Part shown: positions 1-4,593 of the stretch, piece after piece | How the letters are laid out: each line of letters begins with the position of its first letter | Numbering within the stretch: the stretch's first letter is position 1 | Assembly: GCA_031279155.1 (NCBI GenBank) | Contig: JAITJB010000285.1 | Location: 1 to 7,322 of the forward strand | Length of the DNA stretch: 7,322 bases | Source: Deltaproteobacteria bacterium | Lineage (GTDB): Bacteria > Desulfobacterota > Desulfarculia > Adiutricales > Adiutricaceae | Direction of reading: 5' to 3' | The notes under the pieces: model-generated | Seen by the model: the letters and a program-made list of their open reading frames with translations, nothing else | What the model was told of the DNA's origin: nothing | The model's database searches: none | Position numbers and translations under genes: made by a program

Positions 1-201
1 TGGTCGTGGGATCCCAAGGAGACCTGGGCCTTTATCACCCTAGCTACCTATCTAGCCTATCTCCATCTAAGATTAGATCGCCGCCGGCCCTCGCAAGCGG
101 TGGTGCTGGTAATCCTCCCCATAGGCTTTGTCTTTTTGATGATCACCTGGCTTGGCTTACCAATGCTGCCAACTGGTATAGCTAGCGTCCATAGCTATTA
201 A
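1..201 (+). CDS. ccsA: Cytochrome c biogenesis protein CcsA/ResC type, C-terminal fragment
   Basis: Frame 1 is open from the first base and ends at TAA 199-201, giving 66 residues; the start lies outside the window. The fragment opens with WSWDPKETWAF, the signature of the CcsA/ResC/CcmC-like haem handling proteins (WSWDPKE followed by a transmembrane helix). It then has a basic loop (LRLDRRRPS), a second hydrophobic helix (VVLVILPIGFVFLMITWLG) and ends IASVHSY, matching the family's conserved C-terminal histidine in a GLHSY-like motif. In the family this membrane protein works with ResB/Ccs1 in System II haem delivery to apocytochromes c. A ResB partner upstream is likely but not visible. 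The haem ligand role of the C-terminal His is family knowledge. Fusions with ResB exist and cannot be excluded. Confidence 0.88.
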   Translation, partial: WSWDPKETWAFITLATYLAYLHLRLDRRRPSQAVVLVILPIGFVFLMITWLGLPMLPTGIASVHSY

Positions 202-311
202 AAAAGCGAGGCTATAATAAAAACGAGACCTTGGGAGCTGGTCTAAATTTACCCAATTTGGTAAAAAGGCCTTAAAAAATACAACTCTAAAACGGGCTAA
301 GCAAAAAATTA

Positions 312-345
312 CTAGAGATTTTATCTGGTTAATTCTAGATTTTTT
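312..345 (+). terminator. Probable terminator downstream of ccsA, overlapping the next promoter
   Basis: Arms CTAGAGATT (312-320) and AATTCTAG (331-338) pair over 8 bp with one bulged G, leaving a 10-nt loop. T340-345 follows one base later. It is the best stop signal after ccsA, and its T-tract merges with the TTGACA of the promoter at 344. One transcription unit appears to end where the next begins. The stem is AT-rich, so strength is moderate. Nothing else with clear meaning is seen between 202 and 311, apart from a weak 5-bp hairpin AGACC/GGTCT. Confidence 0.45.
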
Positions 346-373
346 GACAGCTCTCTCTTGATTTTTTTATAAT
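344..373 (+). promoter_or_regulatory. Consensus sigma70 promoter driving the structured RNA locus
   Basis: TTGACA at 344-349 and TATAAT at 368-373 both match consensus exactly, with an 18-bp spacer. Transcription would begin near 380-382, just before the structured region. A second TATAAT at 381-386 lies 8 bp further on and is too far from this -35 to use it. The match is unusually strong for this AT-rich intergenic stretch. Nothing coding is placed to use it, so it most likely serves a non-coding RNA. Confidence 0.75.
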
Positions 374-380
374 GGTTTTA

Positions 381-751
381 TATAATAGTCCTAGGTGGGA
401 TTCAAACCCACCTTTAGGCCGGATGTGCTCGGAGGAACTTTTTCGGCGATGTTCCATCCTTGAGCTACGGACTAACTTATAGCCAAACCAGCTGGTTAGG
501 CTTACGGGACGATCCTCATTGAGCCGATGATTCGTCCCAAAAGGGCGACGGAAAATTAATCCGTTTTCTTTTGAAGGGCCAAAAAGTTGACGACACAAGA
601 GCCGGAGTTGTCTTAACTTTTGGGTGGGTTGAAATTCACCTGGAGCTTTTCAGATTGAACTATAGGAAGGCAGTCTCATTACTGCTTGCCTGTTGGCCCA
701 AATTCTCCAGGGGTTCCAAGACCCAACGGCCATGGAGCCCCTGGTTTTTTT
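381..751 (+). ncRNA. Unassigned structured non-coding RNA, about 370 nt
   Basis: A consensus promoter ends just upstream and a strong intrinsic terminator closes the region, with no credible gene between. Helices I can pair by eye, in order: (1) a three-way junction at 386-474 closed by TAGTCC/GGACTA, with arms GGTGGG/CCCACC and GGATG+GAAC/GTTC+CATCC; (2) a near-perfect palindrome at 481-502; (3) GGGACGA/TCGTCCC at 506-538; (4) ACGGA/TCCGT near 550-565; (5) a domain at 576-699 closed by GGGCCAA/TTGGCCC, holding AAAAGTT/AACTTTT (582-621), GGTG/CACC (624-640) and a 10-bp hairpin at 665-690; (6) the terminator. I found no match to the hallmarks of RNase P RNA, tmRNA, SRP RNA, or the TPP, FMN, cobalamin or glycine riboswitches. 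GGA occurs about ten times, often in or near loops, so a CsrA/RsmA-binding RNA is possible. The 5' end is inferred from the promoter. A leader of fmdB is less likely because two terminators intervene. Confidence 0.55.
707..751 (+). terminator. Strong intrinsic terminator ending the structured RNA
   Basis: CCAGGGGTTCCA (707-718) pairs with TGGAGCCCCTGG (733-744) over 12 bp with one G-U wobble and a 14-nt loop. Seven T follow directly (745-751). The upstream segment CTCCAGG (705-711) can instead pair with CCTGGAG at 639-645, which would occupy the 5' arm of the terminator. Confidence 0.85.
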
Positions 752-1032
752 AGTTGCTCTGACTAATCTAAAAACTTAAAGTAGTTTATGAAAAACTAGT
801 TTAAGAAAAATTAGCATTTTAAGGTCAAGAAGGCCTATCAGATATAAAACCTGATAGGTCATTTTTTTTCTAAAAGCCTCGCCATCCCACTTAGGGCCTC
901 TTAGCCATGAGCCTTAGGACTATTTTTTTATCGGTCTAAATATTGACTTAGGCCAGAGCTTGAATGCCGCGCCCGATTGTGACAAAATCAGAAAAGGATT
1001 TAGGCTAAAGTTTACTCAATAGTCCAATCAAC
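752..1032. other. Gene-free region with hairpins between terminator and fmdB leader
   Basis: No credible coding region is seen on either strand. CTTAAAGTAGTTT (775-787) and AAACTAGTTTAAG (793-805) form a 13-bp hairpin with one mismatch; read on the - strand it is followed by five T. A terminator lies at 832-869. A weaker hairpin (about 893-920) precedes a seven-T run at about 925-931. I cannot point to a convincing promoter for fmdB in this stretch, although one should lie here. Confidence 0.5.
832..869 (+). terminator. Second intrinsic terminator in the intergenic region
   Basis: The stem runs 832-841 with 851-860, with core CCTATCAG/CTGATAGG extended by a G-T and a G-C pair. The loop is 9 nt and eight T follow at 862-869. 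No gene lies between this and the previous terminator. It either backs up the RNA terminator or ends a short transcript. Confidence 0.7.
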
Positions 1033-1099
1033 GGCGGCTTAAGTAGTCCGCCAAATACCACAAGTAACCTTACGACGGCGGTTACTTGCTTTTAAAGGG
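1033..1099 (+). promoter_or_regulatory. fmdB leader with competing hairpins next to the ribosome binding site
   Basis: CAAGTAACC (1061-1069) pairs perfectly with GGTTACTTG (1080-1088), leaving a 10-nt loop. This hairpin sits 5 bases before the Shine-Dalgarno AAAGGG at 1094-1099. Upstream, GGCGG (1033-1037) can pair with CCGCC (1048-1052). The same CCGCC can instead pair with GGCGG at 1077-1081, which overlaps the 3' arm of the second hairpin. The two folds cannot coexist, as in a leader that switches access to the start. No known riboswitch class is recognised. The hairpin followed by CTTTT could also be a weak terminator. Confidence 0.4.
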
Positions 1100-1103
1100 C
1101 CGA

Positions 1104-1424
1104 ATGCCGATTTATACTTACCGCCACTCACAGGAAAACCCCGATTGTCAGCACTCGCCGAATTTTGATTTTGAGCAAGTAGCCAGGGATCTTCCCCTTA
1201 CGGTCTGCCCCTGGTGCGGCAAACCCGTAGTCCGAGAGATCTCGGCGCCCTTGGTTAAAGTCAAAAACTTTGACTGCGAACTCAGGGATAAGGGCTTCAC
1301 AAAATTAGTCAGAGTTGATGACGGAATTTACGAAAACAAGACCAGGAGGGCCGGCGAAGAGAAATACGTCGATCGCCGCCGACCGGAAACACTGCCTCGG
1401 TTTGAAAAGACGATTGAAGACTGA
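1104..1424 (+). CDS. FmdB-family zinc ribbon protein
   Basis: This 106-residue protein begins MPIYTYR, the family's characteristic start, which together with the AAAGGG ribosome binding site at 1094 fixes the start at ATG 1104 rather than an upstream TTG. Residues 34-40 read VCPWCGK, the second half of the zinc ribbon. The first half is unusual: the expected CxxC after YR is replaced by HSQENPDCQH, leaving C15 and possibly H17 or H8 as ligands with C35 and C38. The C-terminal half (about 48-106) is charged and rich in Arg/Glu, as in other members. FmdB proteins are small regulators or metal-binding proteins of poorly known role; the name comes from the amidase regulator of Methylophilus. The gene is followed two bases after its stop by the DUF3842 gene, so the two are probably cotranscribed. 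Confidence 0.8.
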   Translation: MPIYTYRHSQENPDCQHSPNFDFEQVARDLPLTVCPWCGKPVVREISAPLVKVKNFDCELRDKGFTKLVRVDDGIYENKTRRAGEEKYVDRRRPETLPRFEKTIED

Positions 1425-1426
1425 GC

Positions 1427-1861
1427 ATGGCCGACCGGCATTATAAAAGTGCGCCCATAGTAGCCGTCCTCGACGGTCAGGGTGGAGGAATTGGGGCGGC
1501 GGTCATCAAAGAGATCCGCCGGGAATTTCAGGAGTCGCTGGAGATTTGGGCCTTAGGGGCCAACGCCACGGCTACCGAGAACATGATGCGAGCTCGGGCT
1601 AACCGTGGGGCGACAGGCGAAAACGCCATTAAGGTCTGTTTGCCGAAAGTTGACGCCCTAGTGGCCCCCATGGCCGTTGCCTGGTGTAATTCCATGATGG
1701 GGGAGATTACGCCGATCATCGCCGAAGCCGTCATGAAGGCCGATGTGATCAAGGTTTTTATCCCACTATCGCAGGAAAAAGTCATCTTAGCTGGCTTTCA
1801 GAGTGAACCCTTGCCGCATCTTGTGGCTAAGGCCGTGGAGATACTTAAAAGCCTCAGATAG
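1427..1861 (+). CDS. DUF3842 family protein
   Basis: The 144-residue product matches the DUF3842 pattern. Residues 11-23 are IVAVLDGQGGGIG, resembling a Rossmann-type nucleotide-binding turn. ALGANATAT lies at 42-50, GATGENAIKV at 61-70, a hydrophobic strand with P81, then NSMMGEITP at 88-96, and VIKVFIPLS at 107-115. Length fits the family, so the gene appears complete. DUF3842 has no established biochemical function; it is found mostly in strict anaerobes. The start ATG is 2 bases after the fmdB stop, and no separate strong Shine-Dalgarno is visible, so translation may depend on coupling to fmdB. Nucleotide binding is inferred from the glycine-rich turn alone. Confidence 0.85.
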   Translation: MADRHYKSAPIVAVLDGQGGGIGAAVIKEIRREFQESLEIWALGANATATENMMRARANRGATGENAIKVCLPKVDALVAPMAVAWCNSMMGEITPIIAEAVMKADVIKVFIPLSQEKVILAGFQSEPLPHLVAKAVEILKSLR

Positions 1862-1895
1862 CTACAAATTTTATCGTTAACCCAAAAAAGAGTTT

Positions 1896-1915
1896 CTAGA
1901 GAGCTTACTCTCTAG
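1896..1915 (+). repeat. 8-bp perfect hairpin between DUF3842 and cooT-like genes
   Basis: CTAGAGAG and CTCTCTAG enclose the tetraloop CTTA. No T-run follows (GGGCGC comes next), so it is not a standard intrinsic terminator. It may stabilise the 3' end of the fmdB-DUF3842 message or separate its expression from the gene starting at 1962. Confidence 0.5.
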
Positions 1916-1961
1916 GGCGCTCGAAAACCATAAGCCAAACTGGTATGCGAGGAGAAAAATA

Positions 1962-2168
1962 ATGTGCGAGTCTAACATTTACGTCACCCCCGCCGGAACA
2001 GAAGATGAGGAAGGCCAGCTATTTTTAGAAGCTGTTGACAAACTTCTACCAGAGGGCGAGAACGTGTGGCGGGTGACAAGCATATTCGGCGAACAAAAAA
2101 TCATCAATGGCCGCATTAAAAGCATGCACCTTGTGGATCATAAAATCCTCTTCGAACTGAACCAATAG
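1962..2168 (+). CDS. CooT-family nickel-binding protein
   Basis: A 68-residue protein starting MCESNIYV, with the CooT family's near-invariant Cys2 followed by ESN. It continues with an acidic middle (GTEDEEGQLFLEAVDKL), then SIFGEQKIINGRIKSMHLVDHKILFEL, matching the conserved C-terminal IfGE..v.grIk...LvdHkI.le pattern. In Rhodospirillum, CooT is a small homodimer that binds one Ni(II) through Cys2 and serves carbon monoxide dehydrogenase maturation; homologues are widespread in anaerobes with nickel enzymes. Start choice is supported by GAGGAG at 1949-1954, 7 bases before ATG. It follows DUF3842 by 100 bp containing a hairpin, so cotranscription is possible but not certain. No CODH or hydrogenase genes are in the window, so the partner enzyme is unknown. 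Confidence 0.85.
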   Translation: MCESNIYVTPAGTEDEEGQLFLEAVDKLLPEGENVWRVTSIFGEQKIINGRIKSMHLVDHKILFELNQ

Positions 2169-2235
2169 ATTTTAGGCCTAATAAAAAACTCCCTTTAAAC
2201 GACCAATCTAATTATTACGCATAAAAGCATAAATT

Positions 2236-2361
2236 ATGCCAAATGACAAAAAGAATGACTCGTTAATCGGGCCTTATCTTGGCGATATTTTATTTGATAG
2301 AATGAAACAAAATCAGCCCAAACTCTTGGGTAATAGGCTTAAAAACTTTGTTTCTCGATAA
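2236..2361 (+). CDS. Possible small protein, 41 residues, unrecognised
   Basis: An open frame from ATG 2236 to TAA 2359-2361 encodes a basic peptide beginning MPNDKKNDSLIGPYLGDIL and ending LLGNRLKNFVSR. No clear Shine-Dalgarno precedes it and I recognise no family. The amphipathic middle could form a helix. It lies between the cooT-like gene and the shared terminator, so it could be a last gene of that unit. It may equally be a chance frame in AT-rich spacer DNA. Confidence 0.2.
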   Translation: MPNDKKNDSLIGPYLGDILFDRMKQNQPKLLGNRLKNFVSR

Positions 2362-2400
2362 GCAAAAGTCAGCCTACAAAAAACCAGAAAAAATTAGCAG

Positions 2401-2420
2401 CTAGTTTTCTTGAGAACTAG
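2401..2420 (-). repeat. Small inverted repeat upstream of the shared terminator
   Basis: CTAGTT (2401-2406) pairs with AACTAG (2415-2420), extended inward by a wobble and an A-T and C-G pair. Read on the - strand, a TTTTTT run follows about eight bases later (2390s). This could be a backup terminator for the - strand reductase gene beyond the 40-bp palindrome. The rest of 2169-2434 holds nothing else I can identify except the small frame at 2236. Confidence 0.35.
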
Positions 2421-2434
2421 AAATTGCATATAAA

Positions 2435-2474
2435 GGCCGCAAAAAACCCCGACTAGTCGGGGTTTTTTGCGGCC
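2435..2474. terminator. Bidirectional intrinsic terminator, perfect 40-bp palindrome
   Basis: The sequence from 2435 to 2474 equals its own reverse complement with no mismatch. Each arm reads GGCCGC, six A, CCCCGA, and the centre is CTAG. On either strand the inner GC stem CCCCGA/TCGGGG is followed by six T, giving an intrinsic terminator in both directions. It lies between the + strand cooT-like gene and the - strand reductase gene, whose stop is 23 bp away. Its evident job is to end both convergent transcripts. Confidence 0.92.
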
Positions 2475-2496
2475 CTTAAAATACTAAAAAGTTAGC

Positions 2497-3702
2497 CTAC
2501 AATTTGGTGAAATCAAACTCGGGATCGGCTAAAGCCGTCAAGTTTTGTTCTGATATTTTTTGGCGGCCCAAAGCGGTCGCCAGCTCACGGTTGCCCTTAG
2601 TCGTCCCTAAGTTAGTGTAGCCGACCAGTAAGCCGTCTTCGGCTACAACCACCTTGCGGTAGGTAGTTTCGGTTTCAGCGACCGCCGATTTAAGCTTATC
2701 GTCGGGATCGAGGTTACCTGCGGCTACGAGATCGAGTCCCGCAACTTTGAGGGTGCTCGATGGCGGCGTGGGCTCGTAGGCTATCCGCTCTTGGCGGGAA
2801 GAGACTAAGTTATGACCGGCCACCAAGCCCTCCTGGCGGCCTATGCTCCAGAGCCCGCCAAAGCCGTCAGGCGTCTGGGCGCAGTCGCCAGCCGCGTAGA
2901 TGCCCTCAAGACTAGTTTCTAGGAAATTATCAACTATAATGGCCCGGTCGATTTTAAGGCCCAAAGCCTTGGCTAGATCTAAGTTTGGCGTTATGCCGGC
3001 AGCCACGATTAAGACCTGAGCCGATATTAAAGATCCGTCCTTAAGCTCAACTCCCGTTATCCGATCGCGGCCACTCACTTTGGCTAGAGAAGAATTAAGA
3101 TGAAACTCCAGGCCTTTTTCGGTCAGGTAAGCGTTAAGCTTTTTAGAGCTGGCCGGCGTAGTCTGCCTAGGGAGGATCCGATCCGATCTCTCTAGCACGT
3201 GGACCTTAACCCCAACCGCGCCCAAGGCGCAGCCGATTTCCAGGGCCAAAAGGCCGGCCCCCATGATAACAGCTGACTGAATGCGCTTGGCCTCGTAGTA
3301 AAGGGCCATGGATTCGGTCAAATGTCTTATGGTAAAAACGCCCGGTAGCATGTAGTCCACTGGCGCCGGCCTGGCGCATTCTGCGCCGGTAGCTATGAGG
3401 AGCCGATCGTAAATTAGGCGGCTACCTAAAGAGCCTCTGGCCAGACGATTGTCCACGCAGACTTCTAACAAGCTCTCGCCTTTGCGCAGTTCGATATTTT
3501 TCTCGCGATACCACGAGTCGGGATGGGCATAAATCTTTTCGACAGAAAGTTTGCCGCTGATTATCTCTGGCAATCGGGGTCGATAGTAAAGCGACTCCCT
3601 TTCCAGGCCAAAGACAGTGATTTCGGCCGTGGGATCTTTTTGACGAGCAGCCTCAGCTGCCGTTATCCCGGCCACGCCGCCACCAGCGATTACTATGTTC
3701 AT
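2497..3702 (-). CDS. NAD(P)/FAD-dependent oxidoreductase, NADH:rubredoxin reductase / NirB-N-terminal type
   Basis: A 401-residue flavoprotein of the pyridine nucleotide-disulphide reductase fold. The FAD dinucleotide fold is at 3-12 (IVIAGGGVAG). LYYRPRLPEIISG (38-50) is the motif typical of rubredoxin-reductase and nitrite-reductase-like members. ATGA follows at 104-107. The NAD(P) fold is at 147-157 (MGAGLLALEIG), with E171 placed where an acidic residue favours NADH. The second FAD motif, YAAGDCAQ, spans 269-276. No redox-active CxxxxC pair is present, which argues against a disulphide reductase. In anaerobes such enzymes pass electrons from NADH to rubredoxin or similar carriers for oxygen and peroxide detoxification, but the acceptor here is unknown. 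AGGAG precedes the ATG by 5-6 bases. It shares direction with greA upstream but is separated by a terminator, so it probably has its own promoter between 3703 and 3788. Confidence 0.85.
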   Translation of the reverse strand: MNIVIAGGGVAGITAAEAARQKDPTAEITVFGLERESLYYRPRLPEIISGKLSVEKIYAHPDSWYREKNIELRKGESLLEVCVDNRLARGSLGSRLIYDRLLIATGAECARPAPVDYMLPGVFTIRHLTESMALYYEAKRIQSAVIMGAGLLALEIGCALGAVGVKVHVLERSDRILPRQTTPASSKKLNAYLTEKGLEFHLNSSLAKVSGRDRITGVELKDGSLISAQVLIVAAGITPNLDLAKALGLKIDRAIIVDNFLETSLEGIYAAGDCAQTPDGFGGLWSIGRQEGLVAGHNLVSSRQERIAYEPTPPSSTLKVAGLDLVAAGNLDPDDKLKSAVAETETTYRKVVVAEDGLLVGYTNLGTTKGNRELATALGRQKISEQNLTALADPEFDFTKL

Positions 3703-3788
3703 TTCATCTCCTTATCTTTTACTTTTTGGGCCAGCCGCCCATTTTATGAATAATATCACAGTTAACCGCTAAAGGCTAAAACCAAGCT

Positions 3789-3823
3789 AAAAAAAAACCG
3801 ATCGCCCAAAAAAGAGCGACCGG
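3789..3823 (-). terminator. Intrinsic terminator of greA
   Basis: On the - strand CCGGTCGC (3823-3816) pairs with GCGATCGG (3805-3798) over 8 bp with one G-U pair and a 10-nt loop. Nine T follow (complement of A3789-3797). It sits 37 bp beyond the greA stop and isolates greA from the downstream reductase gene. Between it and the reductase start (3703-3788) I see only AT-rich spacer with a possible TATTAT -10 element on the - strand at 3750-3755. Confidence 0.85.
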
Positions 3824-3860
3824 CTTAGATATAATTTTAAGCTTAATTTAAGCTCAATAA

Positions 3861-4325
3861 CTATTTTATATCGACAACTACGTAGTCTTGTGGTCCCTTA
3901 GGGGTTTTAACTCTGACCTCATCGCCCTCTTCACGCCCGATAAGGGCTCGACCAATGGGGGTGGCGATAGACAAAAGGCCTTTTTCCGGGGCTGACTCGT
4001 AAGGTCCAACCAAGGTGTAGGTCTTCTCTTCCCCTGTCTCCATGTTTTCTAAGGTAACTGTAGCGCCGAAGACGCAACGGCTATAAGGACCGGCTATCTC
4101 CACGACCTGGCTGGTAGCCAATTGGGTCTCTAGCTCGGCGATGCGGCCTTCAATGAAGGCTTGACGCTCCTTGGCCGCGTGGTACTCGGCGTTCTCCGAT
4201 AGATCGCCGTGAGCCCGGGCTTCCTCAATAGCCTTAATTATCTTCGGACGCTCCTCTTTGAGGTATTTTTCTAGCTCCTTTTTAAGCTTATCCATGCCAT
4301 CGCGTGTAATAGGCGTCAACTCCAT
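3861..4325 (-). CDS. greA: Transcription elongation factor GreA
   Basis: A complete 154-residue GreA, close to the family's usual 155-160. The N-terminal coiled coil (about 1-75) carries ERPKIIKAIEEARAHGDLSENAEY, placing the catalytic acidic residues at D41 and E44, the same numbers as in E. coli GreA. The C-terminal FKBP-like domain (about 80-154) includes VTLENMETGEE and the closing SPIG-like segment IATPIGRALIGREEGDEV. GreA enters the RNA polymerase secondary channel and stimulates cleavage of backtracked transcripts. GAGGGA lies about 8 bases before the ATG. Nothing unusual is seen. Its upstream DNA (4326-4517) is where the insertion sequence begins, so the native promoter region may have been shortened or altered by the insertion. 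Confidence 0.97.
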   Translation of the reverse strand: MELTPITRDGMDKLKKELEKYLKEERPKIIKAIEEARAHGDLSENAEYHAAKERQAFIEGRIAELETQLATSQVVEIAGPYSRCVFGATVTLENMETGEEKTYTLVGPYESAPEKGLLSIATPIGRALIGREEGDEVRVKTPKGPQDYVVVDIK

Positions 4326-4517
4326 GGTCGTGTCCCTCTGACAGAAAAAAATAGGGCCCGCCCAAGGTGGACCGGCCTAATAACAAGACCAACGATCAGA
4401 TGATTTTATCCGAAGTAGCTGGTCAAAAAGAAAATGGGCTTAGATGATGCCCGTCGTAATTTGTTAAGCTTATCACATACTGGCCCTCAAGTCAAAGAAA
4501 CAAAAATCTTTAATTTT
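4326..4517. other. Spacer between greA and the insertion sequence
   Basis: This 192-bp stretch should hold the greA promoter on the - strand. A TTGACC occurs on that strand at about 4424-4429 and a GATAAAAT at about 4406-4413, but they are only 12 bp apart, so I do not call a promoter. A 62-residue + strand frame (4434-4622) has no ribosome binding site and no recognisable family. I see nothing else supportable. Confidence 0.4.
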
Positions 4518-4540
4518 GATAAAAAAAACGACTGTTTTTT
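4518..4540. repeat. Left inverted repeat of the insertion sequence
   Basis: GAT, eight A, CGACTG, then six T. It matches the right end in inverted orientation with a shared CGACTG core. The promoter of the transposase may begin inside it. Confidence 0.45.
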
Positions 4541-4558
4541 CGAGAAATGTGGTACAAT
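4530..4558 (+). promoter_or_regulatory. Probable transposase promoter
   Basis: TACAAT at 4553-4558 with TG at 4549-4550 is close to an extended -10 element. The -35 position (4530-4535, GACTGT) is a poor match and lies in the left inverted repeat, so the TG extension may compensate. A short hairpin GTCGG/CCGAC (4565-4579) follows in the leader just before the Shine-Dalgarno. Confidence 0.45.
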
Positions 4559-4593
4559 CCTCCTGTCGGTCAAGCCGACCAAGGAGGGTTCAC

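Noticed and set aside
394..430. FMN riboswitch-like motif (GGTGGGATTC...GGCCGGATG)
   Set aside because: It resembles the P5/J5-6 part of the FMN aptamer only superficially. The other conserved FMN segments and a riboflavin gene are missing.
386..474. tRNA gene on the - strand
   Set aside because: T-arm-like and D-arm-like parts are present, but no anticodon arm with a U33 loop can be formed, the T-loop lacks C56, the acceptor stem has a bulge or mismatch, and no good - strand promoter is seen.
335..598. 87-residue - strand reading frame
   Set aside because: It is antisense to the promoter and structured RNA, has a low-complexity basic composition, and no recognisable domain or ribosome site.
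381..751. RNase P RNA or tmRNA
   Set aside because: Size and terminator fit, but the RNase P core motif (GAGGAAAGTCC type), the tmRNA tag frame and the tmRNA tRNA-like ends are not found on either strand.
571..753. 60-residue + strand reading frame
   Set aside because: It has no ribosome binding site, covers the helices and terminator of the RNA locus, and its peptide matches no family I know.
4516..4593. N-terminal extension of the transposase from TTG 4516
   Set aside because: The extension covers the inverted repeat, the promoter and the Shine-Dalgarno. AAGGAGGG 5 bases before ATG 4594 marks the real start.
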